Shown here in pieces: positions 41,215-48,416 of a stretch of DNA of 50,718 nt. This stretch comes from Actinokineospora spheciospongiae (lineage in GTDB: Bacteria > Actinomycetota > Actinomycetes > Mycobacteriales > Pseudonocardiaceae): positions 1-50,718 of the forward strand of contig NZ_AYXG01000170.1 in the NCBI RefSeq assembly GCF_000564855.1, read 5' to 3'. The translations under genes were made by a program, and so were the position numbers. A model generated the notes under the pieces. That model did not search any database, was not told the DNA's origin, and saw nothing but the letters and a program-made list of their open reading frames with translations. Within the stretch, counting starts at the first letter, position 1. Each line of letters begins with the position of its first letter.

Positions 41215-43542
41215 TCAGGGCTTCGGCGGTGAGCGGGCGCCGCCGCGACCGATTAGAGCGGGTACTCCCGCGTCAACGACCACCGCGCTGTCGCCGTCGC
41301 GGTCGGTGCGCCCGACCAGGGTGTGCTCGCGGGTGAGGACGTCGAGCGTGCGCGGGCTCGGGTGGCCGTAGCGGTTGTCCGCGCCGACGCTGAGCAGGGC
41401 GATGCGGGCCCCGACAGCGGTGAGGAACTCCGGGGCGGTGTAGCCGGAGCCGTGGTGGGGCACCTTGATCACCTCCGCGCGCAGGTCCGCTCCCGAGGTC
41501 AGCAGTTCCGCCTGGGCGCCCAGTTCCACGTCACCCGCCAGCAGCACCCGCCCGGCGCGGGTCGACGCGCGCAGCACGACCGAGCGGTTGTTGATCTCCG
41601 TGCCGTCCGGTGCCCTGCCTTCCTCCTTCCGCCGTGGTGCCAGTACGTCCAGGGTCAGACCCGGCCAGCCCAGCCGCTGCCCGGGCAGCAGCCCCACGAC
41701 CGGCACCCCGGCGTCGGCCGCCTCGTCGCGGACCTGGTCCCACGCCCAGGCGGGCGAACGACCCACACCGACCGCGATCCCGCCGACGGCGCGTCCGGCG
41801 AGGACCCCGGCGAGGCCGCCGACGTGGTCGGCGTGCAGGTGGCTGAGCACCACCAGCGGCACCCTGTCCACTCCCAGCCGGTCGAGGCAGCCGTCGACCG
41901 GACTCGCCTCCGGTCCGGCGTCCACCACCACCGCCCGCCCCGGCTCGTCGGTGGCCAGCACCAGCGCGTCCCCCTGCCCGACGTCGCAGGCGACCACCGC
42001 CCACCCGGCGGGCGGCCACCCGGGGGCGAGCACCCGCACCGGCACGACCACCAGCAGCACGGCGACCAACCCGACCGCGACGGCGCTCCCCCGGCCGCGC
42101 AGGGCCACCACGAGCACCAGCAGGACGACCACCGCCACCAGCCCGCCCCACCACCCCGAGGGCCAGTCGATCGCCGCTCCCGGCACGTCCGCCGCCCACC
42201 GGGCCACGGCGACGAGCCAGTCGACCTCGGGCCCGGCCAGGCGCACGCACCACACCGCGGCCCAGGTCCACAGCGGCGCGAGCACGGCGGCCAGCACCCC
42301 GAACACGGTCGCGGGCGCGACCACCGGCGCCGCCACCAGGTTGGCCACCACGGCGACGACGCTGACCTGCCCGTTCAGCCCGGCCACCACCGGTGCCGTG
42401 GCGAGGTGGGCGGCGGCGGGGACGGCCAACGCCTCCGCCAGCACCCTGGGCACGCGGCGCCGGGTCATCCGGTCCACCCACCTCGGCGCCAGCAGCACCA
42501 GCGCCCCGGTGGCCAGCACCGACAGCACGAACCCCGGTGCCACGGCCAACCCCGGGTCGACCGCGACCAGCAGCAGGACCGTCCCGGCCAGCGCCGGGAT
42601 CGCCGACCGCTCCCGGCCCAGCGCCAACGCCAGCAGGCCGACCGCGCCCATCACCCCGGCCCGCAACACGCTCGGCTCCGGTCCGACCAGGACGACGAAG
42701 CCGACCAGCGCCGCCAACGCCCCGGCCGCCGACCCGCGCGGTCCGAACCCCAGCAACCGCAGGAGGAACAGCACGGCCACGCAGATGATCGCCAGGTTCG
42801 AGCCGCTGACCGCCAGCAGGTGGGACATGCCCGCCACCCGGAACTCGTCCTCGACCACGTCGGGCAGGCCGTCCGTGTCGCCGACGACCAGCGCGGGCAG
42901 CAGTCCCGCCGAATCCGGGTCGAGCACCCCGGCCGCGTCCCGCAGGCCGACCCGCAGGTCCCGGGCGAGCCGCTGCAGGCCCGGCGCCTCCCCCGCCGAC
43001 AGCGGCGGACCGCGCACGCGCAGCAGGGCCACGGTCAGGGTGCCGGGGTCGGCGGGGGCGAGTGCGCCGCGTGCCCGCACCGGTTGCCCGGGCAGGACGT
43101 CCGCCCACGCCTGGACCGGGGCGAGGAGCGCGACCCGGGCACCGTCGGGGGTGTCGGCGGGGACGACCACGGACCGCGGGCCGGTCGGGGTGGCGCCGAA
43201 CCCGGCCGACCGCACCGGTCGAGGCCGCTCGGCGACGACCAGGTCCAGCTCGCGGGAGACCTGGCGGGCGGCTGCTTCGCGCAGGGGGTGGGTCACCGCG
43301 TCGTGCACGGCCACCGAGACGGGCCAGGCCGCGACGAGCCCGGAGACCAGCAGGGGCCAGGCACGCCGCCCGGTGCGGAGGAGGAGGCAGGCGACCACGA
43401 CGGCCACCGCACCGGTGACCAGGGCGGACGACCAGTGCACGAGCAGCGCGAGGAGGGCGGCGGCCCACACCGCGAGCGCACCGGGGACCAGGCGCCAGTC
43501 GTGTCGGACCGGGGCATCGGTCAGGTGGCCCGCGCCGATCAC
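41215..43542 (-). CDS. comEC: ComEC/Rec2 DNA-uptake channel protein
   Basis: A 775-residue membrane protein for transport of single-stranded DNA. It has an N-terminal helix cluster, the ComEC DUF4131-like part, the competence domain with GMSHLLAVSGSNLAIICVAVLFLL, and many helices to about residue 500. The C-terminal metallo-beta-lactamase domain has SHLHADHVGG with H568, H570, D572 and H573, and later HHGSGYTAPEFL. Both parts are complete. The GTG start is the only long one. It is 319 bp downstream of comEA in the same direction. Whether the organism is naturally competent cannot be told. Confidence 0.94.
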   Translation of the reverse strand: MIGAGHLTDAPVRHDWRLVPGALAVWAAALLALLVHWSSALVTGAVAVVVACLLLRTGRRAWPLLVSGLVAAWPVSVAVHDAVTHPLREAAARQVSRELDLVVAERPRPVRSAGFGATPTGPRSVVVPADTPDGARVALLAPVQAWADVLPGQPVRARGALAPADPGTLTVALLRVRGPPLSAGEAPGLQRLARDLRVGLRDAAGVLDPDSAGLLPALVVGDTDGLPDVVEDEFRVAGMSHLLAVSGSNLAIICVAVLFLLRLLGFGPRGSAAGALAALVGFVVLVGPEPSVLRAGVMGAVGLLALALGRERSAIPALAGTVLLLVAVDPGLAVAPGFVLSVLATGALVLLAPRWVDRMTRRRVPRVLAEALAVPAAAHLATAPVVAGLNGQVSVVAVVANLVAAPVVAPATVFGVLAAVLAPLWTWAAVWCVRLAGPEVDWLVAVARWAADVPGAAIDWPSGWWGGLVAVVVLLVLVVALRGRGSAVAVGLVAVLLVVVPVRVLAPGWPPAGWAVVACDVGQGDALVLATDEPGRAVVVDAGPEASPVDGCLDRLGVDRVPLVVLSHLHADHVGGLAGVLAGRAVGGIAVGVGRSPAWAWDQVRDEAADAGVPVVGLLPGQRLGWPGLTLDVLAPRRKEEGRAPDGTEINNRSVVLRASTRAGRVLLAGDVELGAQAELLTSGADLRAEVIKVPHHGSGYTAPEFLTAVGARIALLSVGADNRYGHPSPRTLDVLTREHTLVGRTDRDGDSAVVVDAGVPALIGRGGARSPPKP

Positions 43543-43861
43543 GACGGACTCACCGGGTGGTCACCCGTTCCCCGTTGGACGCAGCGCACGGCACGCGCTC
43601 GCTGCGACCGACCAAGACGGGCGGCGCATGACACCGGCCGGCGCGTCCGGGCGGGCAGGCGAGCCGCTCGCACACCAACCGCCGAAACGGTGAGCCCGTG
43701 TGGGTCCCGTGCGGGCAGCGGTGCTCCGCATGGAACCCGGGATCGGGATCGAGCGCCCGATGTGGCGGCTGGAGCAGCGACCACACCGCGGAAGCGGCAG
43801 GAATCAGGTTTCGAACCGACTCGAGGAGGGCGGTGGGCGGGCGGAGGTGGTGTCGATGCGC
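43543..43861. other. Gap between comEA and comEC, nothing recognised
   Basis: A 319-bp stretch between the comEA stop and the comEC start, unusually long for this gene pair. Open frames here are continuations of antisense frames and none resembles a protein. I see no hairpin, DnaA box or promoter that stands out. Confidence 0.5.
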
Positions 43862-44851
43862 TCATCGGGCGGTCACCAGTTCGCGCAGTTTGGCGAAGCG
43901 GGACGGGCCGATGCCGTCGACCTCTTGGAGTTGGGTGACGTCGGAGTAGCGGCCGTGGCGGGTGCGCCAGTCGAGGATTCGTTGGGCGGTCACGGTTCCG
44001 ACGCCGGGCAGGGAGTCGAGTTGTTGCACGGTGGCGGTGTTGAGGTCGACGGGTGCGGTGGTGGGCGGGTTCTGGGGGTCGGCGGCGGAGGGGATGGCAG
44101 CGGGGAGGCCGACGCGGACCTGTTCGCCGTCCACCAGGGGGCGGGCGAGGTTGAGGGTGCTCAGGTCGGCGTCGGGGGTGGGGCCGCCCGCGGCGGTGAG
44201 GGCGTCGCGGACCCGGGAGCCGCTGGGCAGGGTGCGCACACCCGGGGCGTTGACCTTGCCCACGACGTCGATGACGACCTGGGATGGGGCGGTCGATGAC
44301 GGGCGGGGGTGGTCGACGGTGGCGGCGGCGAGGTCGGGGGCCGGTTCCGGGGTCGGGTTGGTGGAGAGCGCGCAGTAGGTGACGACGGCCAGCAGGGCCA
44401 GGGCACCGACGACGAGGGCGATGGGGGTGCGGCGGGGCGGTGTGACGCGGCGGAGCAGGCCCGCGGCGGGGTGGTCGTGCCACCACCGGGGTGTTCGTTC
44501 GCGGTCGGGCCGCGTCTGGGAGTCGACGACGAAGGGCTCCTCCTGGGCGGGGTCGGCGGCGCGCGGGTCGGGTGGGGAGGCGGGGTCGGGTTGATCTGCC
44601 TCGGCAGTCGTGGGCGAACCGTTGTCGGTGGTGCGGCGCGGGGGATCGTCGGGGGTCGGAGGGGGATCGATGCCGGGTGGCGTGCGGGGTGTGCCTGCGC
44701 CGGGTGGCGGGTCGGCGTGGGACCGGCTCGTGCTGCGCCACCGTTGTCCGCGGGACTCGGGTGCGGGGACGTCCCAGGGGCGGCCCGCCACGGTGGCCAG
44801 GCGGGTGAGGACGGTGTCCATCTGCGCGGTGCGTGCGGTGCGATCGGTCAT
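43862..44851 (-). CDS. comEA: ComEA-like DNA-binding membrane protein
   Basis: A 329-residue protein with about 140 residues of Pro/Thr/Arg-rich, disordered N-terminus. Then a transmembrane helix (TPIALVVGALALLAVVTYCAL), an SLBB domain (VVIDVVGKVNAPGVRTLPSGSRVRDAL), and a C-terminal helix-hairpin-helix pair: VDLNTATVQQLDSLPGVGTVTAQRILDWR and LQEVDGIGPSRFAKLREL. The HhH pair binds double-stranded DNA at the cell surface in competent bacteria. The ATG at 44851 (MTDRTARTAQMDTVL) is preferred to a longer frame that runs over two DnaA boxes. Confidence 0.92.
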   Translation of the reverse strand: MTDRTARTAQMDTVLTRLATVAGRPWDVPAPESRGQRWRSTSRSHADPPPGAGTPRTPPGIDPPPTPDDPPRRTTDNGSPTTAEADQPDPASPPDPRAADPAQEEPFVVDSQTRPDRERTPRWWHDHPAAGLLRRVTPPRRTPIALVVGALALLAVVTYCALSTNPTPEPAPDLAAATVDHPRPSSTAPSQVVIDVVGKVNAPGVRTLPSGSRVRDALTAAGGPTPDADLSTLNLARPLVDGEQVRVGLPAAIPSAADPQNPPTTAPVDLNTATVQQLDSLPGVGTVTAQRILDWRTRHGRYSDVTQLQEVDGIGPSRFAKLRELVTAR

Positions 44852-44921
44852 GAGATCGACGCTAGGGGTGGCGCGGGGCGGGATCGAGGGGAGTTCGTCG
44901 CCTGTGGATGGATTCGACCCA

Positions 44922-44956
44922 TGTGGACAACCCAGGCGGGATGTCCCTGTGGACAA
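44922..44956. promoter_or_regulatory. Pair of DnaA boxes upstream of comEA
   Basis: Two perfect TGTGGACAA nonamers on the + strand, at 44922-44930 and 44948-44956, 26 bp apart. A degenerate TGTGGATGG lies 19 bp before the first. They sit in the 144-bp gap between comEA and degV. Confidence 0.6.
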
Positions 44957-44995
44957 GCAAGAACGTCGGGGTCAGGTGGGACGCTGAGGGGTTGG

Positions 44996-45844
44996 TCAGA
45001 GGCGGCCGGGGCAGACCACGACGCCGATGACGCCGGGGCCGGTGTGGGCGCCGATCACCGACCCCAGTTCCGAGACGACGCAACCGGAGGAGTTCGGGAC
45101 GCGCTCGTCCAGGCGGGCGGCAACCTCGGCGGCGCGGTCGGGGGCGGCGAGGTGGTGCACGGCCAGCTCGACCCGACCGTCCCCCGCAGCCTCGACCGCC
45201 AGGTCGACCAGCCTGCCCAGCGCCCTGCTGGTCGTGCGCACCTTCTCCAGGGGCACGATCCGGCCGTCGTGCACGTGCAGCAGCGGTTTGACCGCCAGCG
45301 CCGAACCCATCAGCGCCGCCGCGGCGCCGATGCGCCCGCCGCGGCGGAGGTGGTCGAGGGTTTCCACCACGAAGAAGCTCCTGGTGTGCTCCGCCGCCGC
45401 CACCGCCACCGCCTCGACCTCCGCTCCCCCGGCACCCGTGGCGGCCGCGGCCGCCGCCCGCAGCGCGGCGAAGCCCAAGCCCATCGCGGTGGTGCGGGAG
45501 TCGACCACGCGCACCCGGTCCGAGCCGACCTCCTCGGCCGCCAACCGGGCCGACTCCCAGGTGCCCGACAGCTCGCGGGACAGGTGGACCGACAGCACGC
45601 CGTCGGCACCCGCGTCCAGCAGCGAGCGGTACTCGGCGATGAACTCGCCCGGGTTGGGCCGGGACGTGGTGACCGCGCGGTGCTGGGTCAGCGCCTCGGC
45701 CAGTTCGCCGGGACCGAGGTCGACGCCGTCGCGGAACTCGCGGCCGTCGAGGTGGACCAGCAGCGGCACGACGCGGACGGCGTGCCGGTCGGCGAAGCCC
45801 TGCGGCAGGTACGCGGTCGAGTCGGTGACTACGGCGAACGGCAC
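44996..45844 (-). CDS. DegV family fatty acid-binding protein
   Basis: A 282-residue DegV protein. VVTDSTAYLPQGFADRHAVRVVPLLVHLDG is the N-terminal signature, TSRPNPGEF the fatty-acid headgroup loop, and LSRELSGTWESARLAAEEV and LDHLRRGGRIGAAAALMGSALAVKPLLHV complete the family motifs. DegV/FakB proteins carry fatty acids to a kinase (FakA) in Firmicutes; a FakA partner is not seen here. The GTG start follows the octT gene by 34 bp. In M. tuberculosis the equivalent is Rv2417c. Confidence 0.93.
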   Translation of the reverse strand: MPFAVVTDSTAYLPQGFADRHAVRVVPLLVHLDGREFRDGVDLGPGELAEALTQHRAVTTSRPNPGEFIAEYRSLLDAGADGVLSVHLSRELSGTWESARLAAEEVGSDRVRVVDSRTTAMGLGFAALRAAAAAATGAGGAEVEAVAVAAAEHTRSFFVVETLDHLRRGGRIGAAAALMGSALAVKPLLHVHDGRIVPLEKVRTTSRALGRLVDLAVEAAGDGRVELAVHHLAAPDRAAEVAARLDERVPNSSGCVVSELGSVIGAHTGPGVIGVVVCPGRL

Positions 45845-45878
45845 GGGGCGGGAGCCTAGTTGCCGACCCGCCGGGAAC

Positions 45879-46613
45879 CTACGACACGCGGTTCGTGCGC
45901 GGGTCGAGCAGCGGGGCGACGAGTTCGGCCAGGGCCTTGCCCGCCAGCGCGTGCCCCTCCCAGCCCCAGTGCAGGCCGTCGACGTTGCCGTGACCGCCCA
46001 GGACGTGGTCGCCGATGGTGGCGCGCAGGTCCAGGGCGGGCACCCCGGACTCCTCGGCCCACGCCTCGATGGCGGCCACGGCGGTGTCGCGGGCGGTGTG
46101 GACGTAGCCGTACGAGGCGGCGCGGTGGACACCGGGCAGGGCGATGACGACGGGCAGGGTGGGGCGCAGGGCGCGCACGGCGACCACGACGTCGTCCAGG
46201 TAGCGCACGGTCTGGGCGGCGGGCAGCACCACCGGCCAACCGCGGGTGAGCCGGGCCAGGTGCGGTTGCGCGGCCAGGTAGGCGCTCCGGACGCGGCGGC
46301 GCAGGCCGTCCGGGCGCAGGTAGCGGATGCCCTGGCGCAGGTAGGTCGGCAGCGGCGAGGGCAGCGTGTCCATCCCGCCGACGGCCAGCACCAGCACGTC
46401 GATGTCGGGCAGCACGGCCCACACCCGCGGGTCGCCGGTCAGCGACCAGTAGGCGTCGCGGGCGGTCCAGCCGAACCCGGCGAACAGCTCGGCGCGGCCG
46501 CCGACCGCCGCGGCGGCCAGGTTGGGCCACAGCCGGGGGTCGTCGGCGGGCATCGGTCCCCGCGGCCCGTGGAAGCACAGCGAGTCGCCGAACACGAGCA
46601 GGGTCGGGGACAT
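45879..46613 (-). CDS. octT: Diglucosylglycerate octanoyltransferase OctT
   Basis: A 244-residue SGNH-hydrolase-fold protein. FGDSLCFHG places the nucleophile at S11, and DGLHWGWEGH gives D212-x2-H215 for the triad. Adjacent to gpgP, it corresponds to Rv2418c, which adds octanoate to diglucosylglycerate in methylglucose lipopolysaccharide synthesis. The ATG at 46613 lies 5 bp after the gpgP stop; the longer frame upstream runs inside gpgP. The assignment rests on gene order and motifs. Confidence 0.85.
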   Translation of the reverse strand: MSPTLLVFGDSLCFHGPRGPMPADDPRLWPNLAAAAVGGRAELFAGFGWTARDAYWSLTGDPRVWAVLPDIDVLVLAVGGMDTLPSPLPTYLRQGIRYLRPDGLRRRVRSAYLAAQPHLARLTRGWPVVLPAAQTVRYLDDVVVAVRALRPTLPVVIALPGVHRAASYGYVHTARDTAVAAIEAWAEESGVPALDLRATIGDHVLGGHGNVDGLHWGWEGHALAGKALAELVAPLLDPRTNRVS

Positions 46614-46618
46614 GCGGT

Positions 46619-47233
46619 TCAGCTGGTCGTCCCGGCGTTGTACGCGACCAGCCGCCAGGTCGGGCCGCTGTTCGGGCGGCGGGCCAACACGGTCCAGTGG
46701 CAGTTGCTGATGCCGCCGAGCTGCGACCAGTTCTCCACCGGCAGGTCCAGCATCCGCCCGGTCAGCGCGGTGATGAGGCCGCCGTGCGCGCACAGCAGCG
46801 CGGTCTCGTCGGTGCCCTCGTCGAGGTCGGCGACCACCTCGACGGCCCGGGCGGCGACCTCGACGCGGGTCTCGCCGTCCGGCGGCGCCCAGGTGGCGTC
46901 GGTCTGCCAGCGGGCCCGGTCACCGGGCCACTCCAGGTCGATCTCGGCACCGGTGCGGCCCTGCCACTGCCCGAGGTGCGTCTCGCGCAAGCGCTTGTCC
47001 AGCCGCAGCGGCACCCCGATGGCGTCGCTGAACACGGTGGCGGTGTCGGTGGCGCGGCGCAGGTCGGAGGCGACGATGACGTCCGGGGAGAACCGGGCCA
47101 GGCCGGGAACGGCGAACCGCGCCTGGTTCCAGCCCGTCTCGGTCAGGTGCGAGTCGATGTGACCCTGCATCCGGCCGGTGGCGTTGTAGTCGGTCTCCCC
47201 GTGGCGCCAGAGCACCACCCTGCGCAGGGTCAC
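46619..47233 (-). CDS. gpgP: Glucosyl-3-phosphoglycerate phosphatase (histidine phosphatase family)
   Basis: A 204-residue phosphoglycerate-mutase-like phosphatase. The RHG motif WRHGETDYNATGRMQGHIDSHL gives the phospho-histidine H11; the second histidine lies in LLCAHGGLI. In this position (between rsfS and octT) the mycobacterial homologue Rv2419c removes phosphate from glucosyl-3-phosphoglycerate, a step to methylglucose lipopolysaccharides. The GTG overlaps the rsfS stop (GTGA). A general phosphatase role is the alternative. Confidence 0.88.
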   Translation of the reverse strand: MTLRRVVLWRHGETDYNATGRMQGHIDSHLTETGWNQARFAVPGLARFSPDVIVASDLRRATDTATVFSDAIGVPLRLDKRLRETHLGQWQGRTGAEIDLEWPGDRARWQTDATWAPPDGETRVEVAARAVEVVADLDEGTDETALLCAHGGLITALTGRMLDLPVENWSQLGGISNCHWTVLARRPNSGPTWRLVAYNAGTTS

Positions 47234-47613
47234 TCGGCGCCGTCCTCGGCCGGGGGCTCGGGGTCGAACTCGATCCGGGGGCAGTCCTTCCACAGCCGCT
47301 CCAGGCTGTAGAACGTGCGCTCCTCGGCGTGCTGGACGTGCACCACCACGTCGACGAAGTCCAGCAGGACCCAGCGGCCCTCGCGGGTGCCCTCGCGGCG
47401 GACCGGCTTGCTCCCGGCCTCGCGCATCTTCTCCTCGACGCCGTCGACGATCGCGTTCACCTGGCGCTCGTTGCTCGCGGAGGCGATGACGAAGCAGTCG
47501 GTGATCACCAACTGATCGGAGACGTCCAGGACGAGCACGTCACTGGCCTTCTTGTCGGCAGCCGCGTTGGCGGCTACCAGGGCCAGCTCGCGGGCGTCGG
47601 GCGTCGCGGTCAC
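47230..47613 (-). CDS. rsfS: Ribosomal silencing factor RsfS
   Basis: A 127-residue RsfS/Iojap protein that binds uL14 of the 50S subunit and blocks subunit joining in starvation. Family segments: ASDVLVLDVSDQLVITDCFVIASASNERQVNAIVDGVEEKMRE, then REGTREGRWVLLDFVDVVVHVQHAEERTFYSLERLW. It starts GTG, 96 bp after nadD, and overlaps gpgP. The tail is acidic. Confidence 0.96.
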   Translation of the reverse strand: MTATPDARELALVAANAAADKKASDVLVLDVSDQLVITDCFVIASASNERQVNAIVDGVEEKMREAGSKPVRREGTREGRWVLLDFVDVVVHVQHAEERTFYSLERLWKDCPRIEFDPEPPAEDGAE

Positions 47614-47709
47614 AGTTCTCCTCGGTATCCTGCTGGGGACTCAACCAGGCGAGGGTACCCGGGCGCGCGCGGCGCCCGACGGGGAAGCACCGGTACGGGG
47701 CCTTGCCGG

Positions 47710-48300
47710 TCAGTCGCCATCGGCGTAGAGGCCGCGTTTGGAGATGTACTGCACGACCCCGTCGGGCACCAGGTACCAGACCGGCTCGCCCTTGGCGACC
47801 CGCGCGCGGCAGTCGGTGGAGGAGATCGCCATGGCCGGGACCTCGACCAGGGTGACCGAGCCGCTGGGCAGGTGCTGGTCGCCCAGGGTGTACCCCGGGC
47901 GGGTGACACCGACGAAGTGGGCGAGGGTGAACAGCTCCTCGACCCGGTGCCAGGACAGGATCTGCTCCAGGGCGTCGGCGCCGGTGATGAAGAACAGTTC
48001 CGCGTCCGGGAGGCGTTCGCGCAGGTCGCGCAGGGTGTCGACGGTGTAGGTGGCGCCCGCGCGGTCGATGTCGACCCGGCTGACGGAGAACCGCGGGTTG
48101 GAGGCGGTCGCCACGACCGTCATCAGGTAGCGGTCCTCGGCGGCGCTGACCCCGTGCGCGGTCTTCTGCCAGGGCTGGCCGGTCGGCACGAACACGACCT
48201 CGTCCAGCCCGAACCGGACCTGCACCTCGCTGGCGGCCACGAGGTGGCCGTGGTGCACCGGGTCGAAGGTGCCGCCCATGATCCCCACGCGACGCCGCAT
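47710..48300 (-). CDS. nadD: Nicotinate-nucleotide adenylyltransferase
   Basis: A 196-residue NadD that adenylates nicotinate mononucleotide for NAD synthesis. The nucleotidyltransferase motif [12 protein letters not shown] has the H16-x2-H19 (HHGH) pair. The C-terminal [28 protein letters not shown] contains the second ISST-type motif. It is the first gene of the leftward nadD-rsfS-gpgP-octT-degV series. The ATG is 7 nt from a TAGGCT box. Confidence 0.97.
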   Translation of the reverse strand: MRRRVGIMGGTFDPVHHGHLVAASEVQVRFGLDEVVFVPTGQPWQKTAHGVSAAEDRYLMTVVATASNPRFSVSRVDIDRAGATYTVDTLRDLRERLPDAELFFITGADALEQILSWHRVEELFTLAHFVGVTRPGYTLGDQHLPSGSVTLVEVPAMAISSTDCRARVAKGEPVWYLVPDGVVQYISKRGLYADGD

Positions 48301-48307
48301 GGGGGTG

Positions 48308-48313
48308 AGCCTA
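48308..48313 (-). promoter_or_regulatory. Candidate -10 box for a leaderless nadD mRNA
   Basis: TAGGCT on the minus strand, 7 nt (CACCCCC) before the ATG at 48300, without a ribosome binding site. Confidence 0.5.
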
Positions 48314-48368
48314 CGTCCGGTTCGGCACCCCGTCGCGGCGTGTGGCCCAGCTCATCGCGGGGCGGACC

Positions 48369-48377
48369 TGTGGACAA
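48369..48377 (+). promoter_or_regulatory. DnaA box upstream of the RecQ-type gene
   Basis: A perfect TGTGGACAA in the 116-bp gap between divergent nadD and recQ, 40 bp before the recQ start. Confidence 0.5.
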
Positions 48378-48416
48378 CGAGTTGGCCGTGTCGTACGGGT
48401 CCGGTACCAAGGGGGC

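Noticed and set aside
41323-43938. Long + strand frame opposite comEC
   Set aside because: Antisense shadow of comEC; its translation is Gln/His/Arg/Pro-rich without any domain.
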